NCBI RefSeq assembly: GCF_014279875.1
Contig: NZ_CP047952.1
Span: forward strand, 1,302,001 to 1,366,000
Source of the DNA: Synechococcus sp. MEDNS5
GTDB lineage: Bacteria > Cyanobacteriota > Cyanobacteriia > PCC-6307 > Cyanobiaceae
Reading direction: 5' to 3'
Length of the DNA: 64,000 nucleotides
The translations under genes and the position numbers were made by a program. Under the pieces are notes generated by a model. The model ran no database searches. It worked only from the letters and a program-made list of their open reading frames with translations, and was not told where the DNA came from. Of the stretch, positions 38,256 through 48,489 are shown piece after piece. The first letter of the stretch is position 1; the number at the start of each line of letters is the position of its first letter.

Positions 38256-39434
38256 TCAATTCACAGCAAGCAGGCGGGCCAATCGGGCCAGGCCATCCGT
38301 AATCGTCTCACGCGAGACCGCACAAGACACCCGCACACAGCGGTCATCGCCGAAGGCGGCCCCGGGAACAATCGCCAATCCCACTTCCTCAAGTGCTCTG
38401 TGACAGAAGCTCATGGAGTCGCCGCAAGCCTCTGGCAACTGAGGGAACGCATAAAACGCACCCTGAGGCGGCACCAGGGTGATACCACTCAGCTTCTCAA
38501 GACCTGTCACAAGAAAGGCGCGGCGGCGGTTGTAGCTTTCGGCCATCGTCTCTACGCAGTCCATCGGAGCGGAGAGTGCGGCCACAGCCCCCTGCTGGGC
38601 AAAACTGCACACATTGCTGGTGCTCTGACTCTGGAGAGCGGAGGCGGCCTTGATCACGGATTGATCACCACTGAGGTACCCCAGGCGCCATCCGGTCATC
38701 GCCCACCCTTTGGCGAAGCCATTCACCATGAAGCAGCGATCCTGCAGATCAGGAGCAAGAGACGCAAAGCTGAAGTGCGTCACGTCGTCGTCGAGAAGGT
38801 ACTCGTAGATCTCGTCGCTCATCACCACAAGCCGGGGGTGACGACGCACCAGCTCAGCGATGGATAACAGCTCTTCGCGACTAAGGACCCTTCCTGTTGG
38901 ATTGCTGGGAGAGTTGATGACAAGCACCCTGGAGGCCGGTGAGATGGCGGCCTCAAGAGCATTCAGATCAAGGCGGAAACCATCGTCAGCCGACGAGGGA
39001 ACAGCAACCGGACGGGCACCGGCGAGGCGGGCCATCTCCGGATAGCTGAGCCAGTAGGGCGCAGGGATCAACACCTCGTCGCCGGGATTCAAGAGAACCT
39101 GAAAAAGGTTGTAGATCGCCTGCTTCCCGCCATTGGTCACCAGAACCTGCGCTGCTGTGGTGGGAATTCCGTTGCTGTTACTGATCTTGGCGGCAATCAA
39201 TTCACGCAGATGGGGATCGCCAGCAGCGGGGCCGTAGCGGGTGATTCCGTTTCTCAAGGCTTCGATGGAGGCCTCAACGATGAAGTCGGGAGTATCGAAA
39301 TCAGGCTCGCCAGCACTGAGGCTGCAGATGTCGCGCCCCTCCTGCTGCAGGGCCTTGGCCCGAGCATTGATCTCCAGCGTGAGCGATGGATGCAGGGCTT
39401 CAGCCCGGCTGGACAAAGAGAGCGGGCGTGACAT
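38256..39434 (-). CDS. aspC: Class I aminotransferase, aspartate-aminotransferase type
   Basis: A 392-residue PLP enzyme. Key blocks are SAGEPDFDTPDFIVEA, VTNGGKQAIYNLFQVLLNPG, INSPSNPTGRVLSREEL, MSDEIYEYLL, and the PLP lysine in VNGFAKGWAMTGWRLGYLSG. It ends in FRV-type YKVSCAVSRETI near CVRVSCAVSRETITDGLARL. These fit the Iγ subgroup of aspartate aminotransferases common in cyanobacteria. It may be the first gene of the operon that continues into phnD 47 bases downstream. Confidence 0.9.
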   Translation of the reverse strand: MSRPLSLSSRAEALHPSLTLEINARAKALQQEGRDICSLSAGEPDFDTPDFIVEASIEALRNGITRYGPAAGDPHLRELIAAKISNSNGIPTTAAQVLVTNGGKQAIYNLFQVLLNPGDEVLIPAPYWLSYPEMARLAGARPVAVPSSADDGFRLDLNALEAAISPASRVLVINSPSNPTGRVLSREELLSIAELVRRHPRLVVMSDEIYEYLLDDDVTHFSFASLAPDLQDRCFMVNGFAKGWAMTGWRLGYLSGDQSVIKAASALQSQSTSNVCSFAQQGAVAALSAPMDCVETMAESYNRRRAFLVTGLEKLSGITLVPPQGAFYAFPQLPEACGDSMSFCHRALEEVGLAIVPGAAFGDDRCVRVSCAVSRETITDGLARLARLLAVN

Positions 39435-39555
39435 CAGCGCGGCACCCCTCCAGTGGATGCGCAGGTACGAGAGTTCTCATCCTGCCTGATGTTGTGTCAC
39501 AGACAACCAAGCGCCAATGCTGAGAGGCTCTTGTCCGAGGAAGGAACATAGTGAA

Positions 39556-39969
39556 ATGCAAGACCCAAAGCTCACCCTCAGCTGGGTCCTGGCCGCGCGG
39601 GACCCTCAAAGACTGGCAGCGTTTTATGCCGGTCTGCTTCAGACCGAAGCCTGCACGGGACTGGCGGAACACCATTGGATCGTTCCCTTACCGGAGGGAG
39701 GGTCGCTGCAGATCTACACGCCGTCACGACGTCGCCCATGGCCTGCCTCAGGCGCCGTGCTGGCACCTTGCCTTCAGCGGGTGACAAGCCACAACAGCCT
39801 GGAGGACCTCCGGTCCTGGCGCGATGGAGTCATCGCCCTGGGCGGATCCAGCACGGAAGAACCCCGCCAGGAATCTTTCGGCGCGGAATGCTGGCTCAAA
39901 GATCCCGAAGGTCAACGCTTTTTGCTTTTGGTGATCCAATCAAAGGAGGCTCCACAGGAGGCGATGTGA
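39556..39969 (+). CDS. VOC family (glyoxalase-like) protein
   Basis: A 137-residue protein with the beta-alpha-beta-beta-beta repeat of vicinal-oxygen-chelate proteins: LSWVLAARDPQRLAAFYAGL at the start and ESFGAECWLKDPEGQRFLLL near the end. The second block normally carries a metal-binding glutamate; here the RFLLLVIQ end lacks an obvious one. The function is unknown. Its TGA overlaps the GTG of the uracil-DNA glycosylase gene (GTGA), so the two are coupled. Confidence 0.75.
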   Translation: MQDPKLTLSWVLAARDPQRLAAFYAGLLQTEACTGLAEHHWIVPLPEGGSLQIYTPSRRRPWPASGAVLAPCLQRVTSHNSLEDLRSWRDGVIALGGSSTEEPRQESFGAECWLKDPEGQRFLLLVIQSKEAPQEAM

Positions 39970-40541
39970 AGGGTTTCGACACGCTTGAAAATCGATGTGC
40001 AGCCTGCCAGCGCTGTGATCTCGCTCATCACCGGAAGATGGTTGTGGTGGGGAGAGGGAACCCACGATCCGATCTGATGCTGATCGGCGAAGCTCCCGGA
40101 GCCGACGAAGACAATCTGGGGCTTCCTTTCGTCGGCCGTTCTGGCCGGCTGCTCAGTGAACTTCTGAAGGAAGCGGATCTGGATGAGGACCAAGACCTCT
40201 ACATCTGCAACGTGATCAAATGCAGACCTCCCCATAACCGAAAGCCCACGCTTGAGGAGATGAGGCAATGCAGACCCTGGCTGAGGGAACAACTCGAGCT
40301 CGTGAATCCTTCCTTGGTGCTGTTGGCTGGAGCAACGGCTCTACAGGCGCTGCTCGGGATCAAAAGCGGAATCAGCAAGTTGAGAGGTCAGTGGCACGAG
40401 CAGGAGGGAAGGACCTTCATGCCGGTGTTTCATCCCTCTTATCTCTTGCGGTTTCGATCGCGGGAGGCCGGTTCCCCCCAGACCCTGACCCTCCAGGATT
40501 TACAGGAAGCGAAACGCAGGCTCAGCGCACAGGGGGGATAG
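39966..40541 (+). CDS. Uracil-DNA glycosylase, family 4 (iron-sulfur)
   Basis: A 191-residue enzyme that removes uracil from DNA. The N-terminus has iron-sulfur cysteines (NRCAACQRCDLAHHR), the catalytic motif I is LMLIGEAPGADEDNLGLPFV, and motif II is FMPVFHPSYLLRFR. Two further cysteines in NVIKCRPPHNRKP and MRQCRPWLREQ complete a four-cysteine set. This matches UDG family 4, not UNG. GTG at 39966 is the start, overlapping the VOC gene. It is followed by ispG. Confidence 0.93.
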   Translation: MKGFDTLENRCAACQRCDLAHHRKMVVVGRGNPRSDLMLIGEAPGADEDNLGLPFVGRSGRLLSELLKEADLDEDQDLYICNVIKCRPPHNRKPTLEEMRQCRPWLREQLELVNPSLVLLAGATALQALLGIKSGISKLRGQWHEQEGRTFMPVFHPSYLLRFRSREAGSPQTLTLQDLQEAKRRLSAQGG

Positions 40542-40577
40542 GTATGCCATGGTTTGGCCAAGGTCCCTGAACGATCC

Positions 40578-41813
40578 ATGACTGGCACCCTGGCCACCGC
40601 TTCTCAGACCGGCACTGACACCGCTCGGAGTCAGCGTTACGACACGGTCATTCACCGGCGCCGGACCCGCACCGTGATGGTGGGTGACGTGCCGATCGGC
40701 AGTGAGCACCCTGTCGCCGTTCAGTCGATGATCAACGAAGACACCCTTGATATCGAGGGTGCCGTGGCAGGCATCCGCCGGCTCGCCGAAGCAGGCTGCG
40801 AGATCGTTCGCGTCACCACGCCCTCCATGGCTCATGCCAAGGCCATGGGAGACATTCGCGCAGCCCTCAGGGCCCAGGGCTGCGGAGTCCCATTGGTGGC
40901 GGACGTGCATCACAACGGCATTCGCATCGCCCTTGAAGTGGCCCAGCACGTGGACAAGGTGCGCATCAATCCGGGACTGTTTGTGTTCGATAAACCCGAC
41001 CCGGATCGGCAGGACTTCAGCCGTGAAGAATTCGAAGCCATCGGTCAGCGCATCAAGGATGACTTCGCTCCCCTGGTGGAAATCCTCAAGACTCAGAACA
41101 AGGCCCTACGCATTGGTGTCAACCATGGGTCACTGGCCGAACGGATGCTGTTCACCTACGGCGACACGCCCGAGGGAATGGTGGAATCCGCCATGGAGTT
41201 TGTCCGTCTCTGCGATGAACTCGACTTCCACAACATCGTGATCTCGATGAAAGCCTCCAGAGCTCCGGTGATGCTTGCGGCCTACCGCCTGATGGCCGAT
41301 ACCCTCGATCGCGAGGGATTCCACTACCCCCTCCACCTCGGAGTGACGGAAGCGGGTGATGGGGACTACGGCCGTATCAAAAGCACCGCCGGTATCGCCA
41401 CGCTCCTGGCCGAGGGCCTCGGGGACACCATTCGCGTCTCACTCACCGAAGCACCCGAGAAAGAAATCCCTGTTTGCTTTTCAATCCTTCAAGCCCTGGG
41501 ATTGCGTAAAACGATGGTCGAATACGTGGCTTGCCCGAGCTGCGGTCGCACTTTGTTTAATCTCGAGGAGGTGCTGAATCAGGTTCGGGATGCCACCTCC
41601 CACCTCACCGGTCTCGACATCGCCGTGATGGGGTGCATCGTGAATGGTCCGGGTGAGATGGCTGATGCTGACTACGGTTACGTCGGCAAGACCCCTGGGG
41701 TCATCTCTCTCTACAGAGGGCGTGATGAGATCCGCAAGGTGCCGGAAACCGAAGGGGTTGAAGCACTGATCCAGCTCATCAAGGAAGACGGACGCTGGGT
41801 GGATCCCGTCTGA
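40578..41813 (+). CDS. ispG: 4-hydroxy-3-methylbut-2-enyl diphosphate synthase
   Basis: IspG (GcpE) makes HMBPP in the non-mevalonate isoprenoid pathway, using an Fe-S cluster. The 411-residue protein has the TIM barrel start [20 protein letters not shown], then [20 protein letters not shown], and the cluster ligands in [18 protein letters not shown] and [18 protein letters not shown]. The ATG at 40578 ([12 protein letters not shown]) is preferred over an upstream TTG because it gives the usual cyanobacterial length. Confidence 0.97.
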   Translation: MTGTLATASQTGTDTARSQRYDTVIHRRRTRTVMVGDVPIGSEHPVAVQSMINEDTLDIEGAVAGIRRLAEAGCEIVRVTTPSMAHAKAMGDIRAALRAQGCGVPLVADVHHNGIRIALEVAQHVDKVRINPGLFVFDKPDPDRQDFSREEFEAIGQRIKDDFAPLVEILKTQNKALRIGVNHGSLAERMLFTYGDTPEGMVESAMEFVRLCDELDFHNIVISMKASRAPVMLAAYRLMADTLDREGFHYPLHLGVTEAGDGDYGRIKSTAGIATLLAEGLGDTIRVSLTEAPEKEIPVCFSILQALGLRKTMVEYVACPSCGRTLFNLEEVLNQVRDATSHLTGLDIAVMGCIVNGPGEMADADYGYVGKTPGVISLYRGRDEIRKVPETEGVEALIQLIKEDGRWVDPV

Positions 41814-41849
41814 TGTCGTTACTCTGAAGAATCAGTCCTCTAGGACGTT

Positions 41850-43202
41850 ATGCCCACCCCCCGCCTGAGCCCTGAGCAGTCCCATCGCCAAGGCTTGCTG
41901 CTGATTCTCGGTGCCGGAGGCATCGCGGCCGCCGTGGCGATTGCAGCACCGGGATTGGGTCTTCCGAGTACAACGTCATCGTCGATCACTGACAGCCCGA
42001 AGGAGGTGATCGATCAGGTCTGGCAAATCGTGTATCGCGATTACCTGGATTCCACCGGTAACTACTCACCAGAGCGCTGGACAACCCTGCGCCGTGACCT
42101 GCTGACCAAGAGTTACGCAGGCACTGATGAATCGTATGAAGCGATTCGAGGGATGCTTGCCAGCCTCGACGATCCCTACACGCGCTTTTTGGACCCGAAA
42201 GAGTTCAAACAGATGCAGATTGACACCTCCGGTGAACTCACCGGGGTGGGCATTCAGATCACTCTCGACAAGGACACCAAAGACATCGTGGTGGTGTCGC
42301 CGATCGAGGGAACTCCAGCATCGAAGGCTGGCGTGCAACCCAAGGACGTGATCGTTTCAATCGATGGGGAATCCACCAAGGGGATGACCACCGAAGACGC
42401 GGTGAAATTGATCCGCGATCAGGAAGGCAGCGAAGTCACCCTTGGACTGCGCCGCAAAGGGGACGTGGTCATCGTTCCCCTCAAACGTGCTCGCATTGAG
42501 ATTAACGCCGTCGAGAGCCGGCTCAACACCGGTTCAGACGGCACAAAGGTGGGCTACATCCGCCTCAAGCAGTTCAATGCCAAAGCCTCTCGGGAGATGA
42601 GGGCCGCGATTCGAGACCTTGAGAAGCAAGGTGCCCAGGGTTTTGTTCTCGATCTACGCAGCAATCCCGGCGGCCTCCTGGAAGCCAGCGTGGATATCGC
42701 TCGTCAATGGTTGGACGAAGGCACGATCGTCAGCACCAAAACACGGGACGGGATTCAAGACGTCCGCCGCGCCACCGGTAGTGCGGTCACGGACCGCCCC
42801 GTGGTGGTGCTTGTGAATGAGGGCTCCGCCAGTGCCAGTGAAATTCTCTCGGGTGCTCTTCAGGACAACAACCGAGCTGTGCTGGTCGGTCAGAAAACCT
42901 TCGGCAAGGGATTGGTTCAGTCGGTTCGGGGACTCTCCGATGGTTCCGGACTCACCGTCACGATCGCCAAGTACCTCACCCCGAAGGGCACGGACATTCA
43001 CAAAAACGGGATCCGTCCTGATGTGCCGGTCGAACTGAGCGAAGAGGAAATTCAATCGCTCACCGTCGAACAGCTGGGGACAGGGAAGGACAGTCAGTAC
43101 AGAGCTGCAGAAACCACGTTGATCAAGGCTCTCCGCTCGCCCGGTCAGGGTCAGGCCTATCAACCGGGCAGCGCCAATCTGCAGTCAGCCCTTCAGCGGT
43201 AG
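41850..43202 (+). CDS. C-terminal processing protease (S41 family)
   Basis: A 450-residue serine protease exported by an N-terminal hydrophobic segment (residues 15-40, LLLILGAGGIAAAVAIAAPG). A PDZ domain follows (TGVGIQITLDKDTKDIVVVS, then PKDVIVSIDGESTKGMTTED). The catalytic part has DLRSNPGGLLEASVDIARQW, the serine in VNEGSASASEILSGAL and the lysine in GQKTFGKGLVQSV. In cyanobacteria Ctp paralogues process the D1 protein of photosystem II or other thylakoid-lumen and periplasmic proteins. Which paralogue this is (CtpA, B or C) cannot be decided here. It starts 36 bases after ispG. Confidence 0.93.
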   Translation: MPTPRLSPEQSHRQGLLLILGAGGIAAAVAIAAPGLGLPSTTSSSITDSPKEVIDQVWQIVYRDYLDSTGNYSPERWTTLRRDLLTKSYAGTDESYEAIRGMLASLDDPYTRFLDPKEFKQMQIDTSGELTGVGIQITLDKDTKDIVVVSPIEGTPASKAGVQPKDVIVSIDGESTKGMTTEDAVKLIRDQEGSEVTLGLRRKGDVVIVPLKRARIEINAVESRLNTGSDGTKVGYIRLKQFNAKASREMRAAIRDLEKQGAQGFVLDLRSNPGGLLEASVDIARQWLDEGTIVSTKTRDGIQDVRRATGSAVTDRPVVVLVNEGSASASEILSGALQDNNRAVLVGQKTFGKGLVQSVRGLSDGSGLTVTIAKYLTPKGTDIHKNGIRPDVPVELSEEEIQSLTVEQLGTGKDSQYRAAETTLIKALRSPGQGQAYQPGSANLQSALQR

Positions 43203-43687
43203 GGATAGAGACCGAATCCCTCCTGTTCACTGCGACTGCCGCCGAAAAGCGGCCGTTCGCTGACTGGAACAACGGCTGAGTAAGGAGAGATTGGCGTTGT
43301 TTCTTGAATCCGGGTCACCATCGCCGCACACCCACCAGCGGCGCTGATGGCCTGATCAACCCGAGCGATCGGAATGCGCCGTCCCCACTGGCTATCCCAT
43401 CCCCAGGCATCACCCTGACGGCTGAGCATGGTGAGCGCCTGGTTGCGGCTGAGCTTACCCTCACGCAACAGGCAGGTCACTGTGGCCAAGGAGGCCAGTT
43501 GGAGTGAGGAGGTCTGGCCAGTGGGGGGCATGGCAGGTCCGGAGCGGCGAGGCCCAAGAACCGGTGCCGCAGGAACACCCACGCCGGCCGGGAAGCCACC
43601 AACGGGCATGCCCATGGGCATGCCGCTTCCACCATTGGCGAATTGACCGAGTGCGGCCATGGCAAGTTGCATGAGAAGTGAATTCAT
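43193..43687 (-). CDS. Hypothetical protein, Gly/Pro/Met-rich N-terminus
   Basis: A 164-residue protein beginning MNSLLMQLAMAALGQF, then a low-complexity stretch MPMGMPVGGFPAGVGVPAAP. The second half is more ordinary: SLQLASLATVTCLLREGKLS, ALTMLSRQGDAWGWDSQWGR and VDQAISAAGGCAAMVTRIQE. The lengths of Leu and Ala runs suggest helices. No family was recognised. The 3' end overlaps the end of the ctp gene by 10 bases in opposite orientation. Confidence 0.55.
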   Translation of the reverse strand: MNSLLMQLAMAALGQFANGGSGMPMGMPVGGFPAGVGVPAAPVLGPRRSGPAMPPTGQTSSLQLASLATVTCLLREGKLSRNQALTMLSRQGDAWGWDSQWGRRIPIARVDQAISAAGGCAAMVTRIQETTPISPYSAVVPVSERPLFGGSRSEQEGFGLYPYR

Positions 43688-43730
43688 TCGAAACGAGAAG
43701 AAAAGAACGGGATTTATTGGCTCCAATCCC

Positions 43731-44216
43731 CTAGACGCGTACCTGCGATCCGCAGTACCGGTCAAACAGCTGAAGAACCTGCTGAGGAGGAAGCTTCGCT
43801 GTGTACCGGGCCTCCAGCTCCGCCAGTTGCTGCTCCCGGGGATAGGCACGCATGGAACGGATCTCGGCGGGATGATTGCGCACGAGAGCGGCCGCCATCG
43901 ATCGGTGATGCCGCTGGTCGGTGATCGGCCCACCAGCGCACTGCTGCATGCGATGGGTAGCTTCATGGGCCAGGGTGTCCCAAACCTGAGCAGGGGTCTG
44001 ATGGGATCGGCACACCACGAGGGTGTCACTTCTGGGGTGATAAAGGCCCTGCAAACCGCGGCGAGAGCAGTCCTGCTGAACAACACGCACACCGGCGCGG
44101 GTCAGTCTTCCCCGCAGGGCATCGATGGCATCCCAGGACGTCGCGCGAGCGGGCAGAACAATTAAGACAACAACAGAAACACCGCCCAACAGAAGGGCTT
44201 GACACCTTGAAGGCAT
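43731..44216 (-). CDS. Putative secreted zinc peptidase (HEATH motif)
   Basis: A 161-residue protein with a signal peptide (MPSRCQALLLGGVSVVVLIV, cleavage after ARA). The middle carries VWDTLAHEATHRMQQCAGGP, in which H-E-x-x-H is the canonical zinc-peptidase motif. A more distant third ligand is not obvious. Four cysteines (QQDCSRRG, LVVCRSHQ, QQCAGG, DRYCGSQ) could make two disulfides. The first ATG is at 44243; 44216 begins exactly at the signal peptide. It is divergent from nothing and convergent with none; it reads toward the 164-residue gene 43 bases downstream. Confidence 0.7.
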   Translation of the reverse strand: MPSRCQALLLGGVSVVVLIVLPARATSWDAIDALRGRLTRAGVRVVQQDCSRRGLQGLYHPRSDTLVVCRSHQTPAQVWDTLAHEATHRMQQCAGGPITDQRHHRSMAAALVRNHPAEIRSMRAYPREQQLAELEARYTAKLPPQQVLQLFDRYCGSQVRV

Positions 44217-44263
44217 GGAGAGAGACCTCAGCAAGGGACTCATCCACCCTCGGACGGCGCATT

Positions 44264-44296
44264 AAAAAAACCATCACCCAACTGGGTGATGGTTTT
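44264..44296 (-). terminator. Rho-independent terminator
   Basis: A perfect inverted repeat pairs ACCATCACCC (44270-44279) with GGGTGATGGT (44284-44293) around AACT, and flanking A and T runs extend the stem. Read on the minus strand the stem is followed by seven T residues, so it terminates the 54-residue gene upstream. On the plus strand the stem is also followed by TTTT, so it may act in both directions. Confidence 0.85.
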
Positions 44297-44331
44297 GACG
44301 AGATATGACTGACTCCGGAAGACGGTGCGGC

Positions 44332-44496
44332 TCAGGCAACCGGTTGCATCAAACCACCACCGGGGCTGGAGTCGTCGTCATCATTTTGAGAATCGTCTTG
44401 CCACAGGGCATAAATACCAAGAGCTGCAGCTCCAACGAGGCTGGACAGCAGGCCGAAGGAGCCCACGGAACTGATCGGATCGATGAATTCGCCCAT
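44332..44496 (-). CDS. Small single-helix membrane protein (54 aa)
   Basis: Reading the minus strand from ATG at 44496 gives 54 residues: MGEFIDPISSVGSFGLLSSL, then a hydrophobic helix (LVGAAALGIYALW) and an acidic tail QDDSQNDDDDSSPGGG ending LMQPVA. It ends 35 bases before a strong terminator, which supports a real transcription unit. An anchored membrane peptide, perhaps associated with thylakoid complexes, is possible, but no known photosystem subunit was matched. It lies between mfd (downstream) and the HEATH gene. Confidence 0.6.
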   Translation of the reverse strand: MGEFIDPISSVGSFGLLSSLVGAAALGIYALWQDDSQNDDDDSSPGGGLMQPVA

Positions 44497-44586
44497 GGTT
44501 CCCTAAATCTGAAAATCACTGTAACGAAGAATTGCGCAATGTGTCGGAAGCTTCTCATTTTCCTGGTCCATCAGCGCACCCATGGC

Positions 44587-47500
44587 TCAGACGCTCAGAA
44601 CAGCCTCGTTTTGGTCCCTCTGCTGCTGCTCTCGCTGTTCGGCGGTCAAACCGTCGGTACCAGGGATCTGAGCAGCCATCTGCTCCAGCCAGCCCTTGAG
44701 CTCGTCGAGCTGCTTGTCCATCGGCAGAACCCCCAGCCCCCGCGCCAGCACCTTGGCCGAAGCGCCTGTTCCGGCTTGGTAAACCAACCGGCCGTGTAGA
44801 TGTTGGGGCAAGCCCTGCCGGAGCAGCCTGAAGGCAGGCTCTTCCATCGGCGTCTCCAGGGCAATGTTCGGCTTCTCTGGACGGATGCGGGAAAAACCGC
44901 AGCGCTTGGCCAGAAGCTTCAGATTCATCAGCTGCAGCAATGACTGAACCGGTCCTGGCAGCGCTCCGTAACGGTCGGCCCAAAGAGCAGCCAGCTCCAC
45001 GAGTTCATCACTGCTGAGGCATTCCGCTGCAGCGCGATACGCAGCCATCTTCTCGTCTGCATCGGTGATCCAATCCGCAGGAATGAAGGCCGTTACCTGC
45101 AGATCCACCTGGGTGTCATCCACTGAAGGAATGTCTTGCCCTTGAATCTCCGCCAAAGACTCCTGCAACATCTCCATGTAGAGATCGAAGCCGATCGCTT
45201 CCATTTGCCCGCTCTGTTCAACACCGAGCAGGTTGCCGACGCCGCGAATTTCCATGTCGCGCATGGCCAGCTGATAACCACTTCCCAACTGAGCGAATTC
45301 CTGAATCGCCCGCAGACGCTGACGCGCGGCCTCACTCAGGGAGGCATTGCCGGGATAAAACAACCAGGCATGCGCCTGAATGCCACTGCGGCCCACACGT
45401 CCGCGCAACTGATACAGCTGGGCGAGTCCGAAACGATGCGCATCCTCGATGAGAATCGTGTTCACCCGAGGAATATCGAGGCCGCTCTCCACGATCGTGG
45501 TGCAAAGCATCACATCGGCTTCACCACCGTTAAAAGCCACCATGGCACTTTCAAGCTCACCCTCAGCCATCTGGCCGTGAGCCACCAACAGCTTCAGCCC
45601 AGGAAGCATCTGGCGCAACTGACCAGCCACATCCTCAATCCCTTCCACCCGAGGCACCACATAGAACACCTGCCCGCCACGATCCAGTTCCTGACGGATC
45701 GCGCTGCGAATCGCCTCGTCATCGAGAGCAGCGAGATGGGTCTTGATCGGACGCCGCAACGGAGGCGGTGTGGTGATCAGGCTCATCTCCCTCACACCCG
45801 AAAGACTCATATAAAGCGTTCGCGGAATCGGTGTTGCTGACAGCGTGAGAACGTCGACGTCCTTGCGTAGAGCCTTGATCTTTTCCTTCTGGTTCACCCC
45901 GAAGCGCTGCTCTTCATCCACCACAAGCAGGCCGAGCTTGTCGAACGCCGTGCTTTTGCTGAGCAACTGATGGGTGCCGACCACAGCATCGATGGTGCCT
46001 TTCTTCAATCCCTCAAGGATTGACTTGCGTTCTCCAGCCGTGCGGAACCGGTTCAACAAGGCCACCTTGATCGGGTATGGGGCAAAACGTTCGGAGAGGG
46101 TGCGCCAGTGCTGCTGGGCCAGCACCGTCGTTGGGGCGAGCATGGCCACCTGACGCCCAGCGGTGATTGCCTTGAAGATCGCCCTGATCGCCACCTCGGT
46201 TTTGCCGAAGCCCACATCACCACACACCAGCCGGTCCATCGGTTGAGACTTCTCCATGTCCCTCTTCACCTCTGCCGTAGCTTTGAGCTGATCGGGCGTG
46301 GGTTCGTAGGGGAACGACTCCTCAAGCTCGGTCTGCCAGGGACCATCCACAGGAAAGGCGAACCCCGGCGCCTGATGACGCTCGGCGTAGAGCTTCACCA
46401 GATCGAGCGCCACTTTGCGCAGGGCCTTGCTTGCCCGTTCCTTCGCTTTCACCCAGGCCGTGCCGCCCATCTTGCTCAGCTGAGGCGGGGCATCGCTATT
46501 GGCCCGGTATCGGCCCAGACTTCCCAGCTGGTCTGCGGCCACCCGCAGGATGCCATCGGCGTACTGCACAACGAGGTAGTCGCGCACCTCGCCGCTGATG
46601 GCCAGTTTCTCAAGTTTCTGAAAACGCCCGATGCCATGGTTGCGATGCACCACGAAATCGCCGGGGCGCATTTTGTTGGGATCCACCGTTCGACTGGCCG
46701 CCTTCCGGCGCCGCCGCACATACCCCGTGCTGGTGAGTGTTTGCTGCCCGAAGAATTCGCGGTCAGTGATCAGAACCACGCGCCATGCGGGCAGCTGCAG
46801 TCCCTCAAGATCAGCGGTACCACGGGTTTTCAGAGCCACCGGTGTGCTCTGCTCGACCAGGCGTTCAATCGCTGCGGCATCGGCCGCATTGGGTACGAAA
46901 CGACTGACACAGTCGTGTTCTTCGAGCAGGGCGACGGCACGACTCGGCTGAGCTGACAGCAGCCAGACCGCTTGCTTCTCCTGCTGGTAGCCCTTGATCA
47001 GCTCACCAAGCTTGCCGAACTGATTCGGATACGCCGGCACCGGCCGGCTGTTGAGATCAAACGCATTGGGATGGTCGTCACGCTCCTGGAGCTCCGCCAA
47101 ATCGAAACCGTGGAAGTCAGCGGCCAAAGCCATGGCCTGATCGATCGGGCGGTGAAGCCTCGGCATGGGCAGGCCTAGATCGCCATACTGCTCTTCGGCA
47201 TGGTCGAACCATTGCTCGCCATGGGAACGCCCATGGCGGCGCTCATCAATAGCAACACAGCATCCTGCGGGGAGATAGTCGAGAAGAGACGCAGGCTCAT
47301 GCCAAGCCAGCCCGAGCAACCGACGCATGCCTTCCGGGGTGCCGCCTTCGAGAAGCTCATTGAGAGCCTGCTCACTCAGAAGCTGATCCAGTCCATCGGG
47401 CATCGACTCGCGCAGGGCTTCAGCGATGAGGGGACTGAAACCTGTCGGGGTCAACCGCAGGCTGTCGATCGGATCCAGAGAGCGCTGACTGGCGGGGTCG

Positions 47501-48129
47501 AACTCTCTGAGTTTGTCGAGTTCATCGCCGAAGAACTCAAGCCGCACCGGCAGCTCACTGCTGACCGGAAACACGTCCACGATGTCCCCGCGCCGACTCC
47601 AGGTGCCTTCCTGGTCGATCGTCGACACCCGCTCGTAGCCCAGTTGGCTGAGAGAAATGGCCAACGCCTCGAGGTCGAGGGTGTCGCCTTTGCGCAGGGT
47701 GCGACAGCGGTCAGCGAGCACCTGCGGTGGCGGCAGGTGCGGCTGAAGGCAGCGCTCTGTGGCCACGATCGCCAGGTCGCGACTCTGCCCCTCCAATTGC
47801 AATTCACTGAGCACCTGCAACTGCCCCCAGGTGATCTCACTGGTGGGATCGAAGGGTTCATAGGGAGAGCCTTCACTGGTGGGATACAGCTGGGCACTGC
47901 GCCAGCCCATCAGATCAAGCAGCGCGGTCCAGCGACCGGCCTCCTCCAGGGTGGGCACCACCACCAGCAGGGGCCTGTCCTGATGGCGGGCCATGGCACT
48001 GGCCACCAAAGCGCGGGCAGCACGACCAGCACCACGCAGCAGCAAGCGGTCAGCACGCTCGATTCGATCACACAGCTCACCGCTCAGCGCCGAGGTCTGC
48101 AGCAGACGCACCAAGGAGCTGAGGGGCAT
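44587..48129 (-). CDS. mfd: Transcription-repair coupling factor
   Basis: Mfd removes stalled RNA polymerase and recruits UvrA. The 1180-residue protein has the UvrB-like N-terminal homology ([20 protein letters not shown]), the RNA-polymerase interaction (CarD-like) domain at [20 protein letters not shown], and a SF2 translocase: Walker [23 protein letters not shown] box [32 protein letters not shown], and GRVGRSG in [17 protein letters not shown]. The C-terminal TRCF domain follows. The ATG at 48129 ([17 protein letters not shown]) is chosen over a longer in-frame reading. Confidence 0.96.
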   Translation of the reverse strand: MPLSSLVRLLQTSALSGELCDRIERADRLLLRGAGRAARALVASAMARHQDRPLLVVVPTLEEAGRWTALLDLMGWRSAQLYPTSEGSPYEPFDPTSEITWGQLQVLSELQLEGQSRDLAIVATERCLQPHLPPPQVLADRCRTLRKGDTLDLEALAISLSQLGYERVSTIDQEGTWSRRGDIVDVFPVSSELPVRLEFFGDELDKLREFDPASQRSLDPIDSLRLTPTGFSPLIAEALRESMPDGLDQLLSEQALNELLEGGTPEGMRRLLGLAWHEPASLLDYLPAGCCVAIDERRHGRSHGEQWFDHAEEQYGDLGLPMPRLHRPIDQAMALAADFHGFDLAELQERDDHPNAFDLNSRPVPAYPNQFGKLGELIKGYQQEKQAVWLLSAQPSRAVALLEEHDCVSRFVPNAADAAAIERLVEQSTPVALKTRGTADLEGLQLPAWRVVLITDREFFGQQTLTSTGYVRRRRKAASRTVDPNKMRPGDFVVHRNHGIGRFQKLEKLAISGEVRDYLVVQYADGILRVAADQLGSLGRYRANSDAPPQLSKMGGTAWVKAKERASKALRKVALDLVKLYAERHQAPGFAFPVDGPWQTELEESFPYEPTPDQLKATAEVKRDMEKSQPMDRLVCGDVGFGKTEVAIRAIFKAITAGRQVAMLAPTTVLAQQHWRTLSERFAPYPIKVALLNRFRTAGERKSILEGLKKGTIDAVVGTHQLLSKSTAFDKLGLLVVDEEQRFGVNQKEKIKALRKDVDVLTLSATPIPRTLYMSLSGVREMSLITTPPPLRRPIKTHLAALDDEAIRSAIRQELDRGGQVFYVVPRVEGIEDVAGQLRQMLPGLKLLVAHGQMAEGELESAMVAFNGGEADVMLCTTIVESGLDIPRVNTILIEDAHRFGLAQLYQLRGRVGRSGIQAHAWLFYPGNASLSEAARQRLRAIQEFAQLGSGYQLAMRDMEIRGVGNLLGVEQSGQMEAIGFDLYMEMLQESLAEIQGQDIPSVDDTQVDLQVTAFIPADWITDADEKMAAYRAAAECLSSDELVELAALWADRYGALPGPVQSLLQLMNLKLLAKRCGFSRIRPEKPNIALETPMEEPAFRLLRQGLPQHLHGRLVYQAGTGASAKVLARGLGVLPMDKQLDELKGWLEQMAAQIPGTDGLTAEQREQQQRDQNEAVLSV

Positions 48130-48207
48130 GGCGTGACCACAAGCGGCAACGCATGATTGTCGCAATCCACTGCACGCCTTCGTGCGCTGCCACAGGTTTC
48201 GCTTCCT

Positions 48208-48447
48208 ATGCCCCGCTACCGCTGCCCTGAATGCTGTTGCGGTCCTGCGATCGTCCTTCATCCACCGAAGGGATCGGTTCCGGTGTGTGCTCGCTGTCGC
48301 ACCGTGATGGAGCGCCAACCGCTAGTGCGGCCCGGTCCTCTGCTGGTGCTGCTGGCGGTTGGATCCGCCTTGATCGCGATCTCCATCCCAGCCTTGCTCA
48401 CCCCGATGCCGGCCCCACGTCCGCCGGCGTCCCAGACCACGGCCTGA
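48208..48447 (+). CDS. Small membrane protein with CxxC zinc-ribbon-like motifs
   Basis: A 79-residue protein. The N-terminal half has YRCPECCCGPAIV and VPVCARCRTVMERQ, whose CxxC pairs suggest a zinc ribbon. The second half is a hydrophobic helix (PLLVLLAVGSALIAISIPAL) followed by a proline-rich tail. The ATG at 48208 is preferred over an upstream TTG. It is divergent from mfd with 78 bases between. No family was recognised. Confidence 0.65.
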   Translation: MPRYRCPECCCGPAIVLHPPKGSVPVCARCRTVMERQPLVRPGPLLVLLAVGSALIAISIPALLTPMPAPRPPASQTTA

Positions 48448-48489
48448 AGGCGAGTTGGCTGCTAAGGAGGACCGAGAGATCGCGACACC

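Noticed and set aside
45136-48156. Plus-strand frames of 234, 282 and 318 codons inside mfd
   Set aside because: All are antisense to mfd motifs and read as His/Gln-rich low-complexity shadows.
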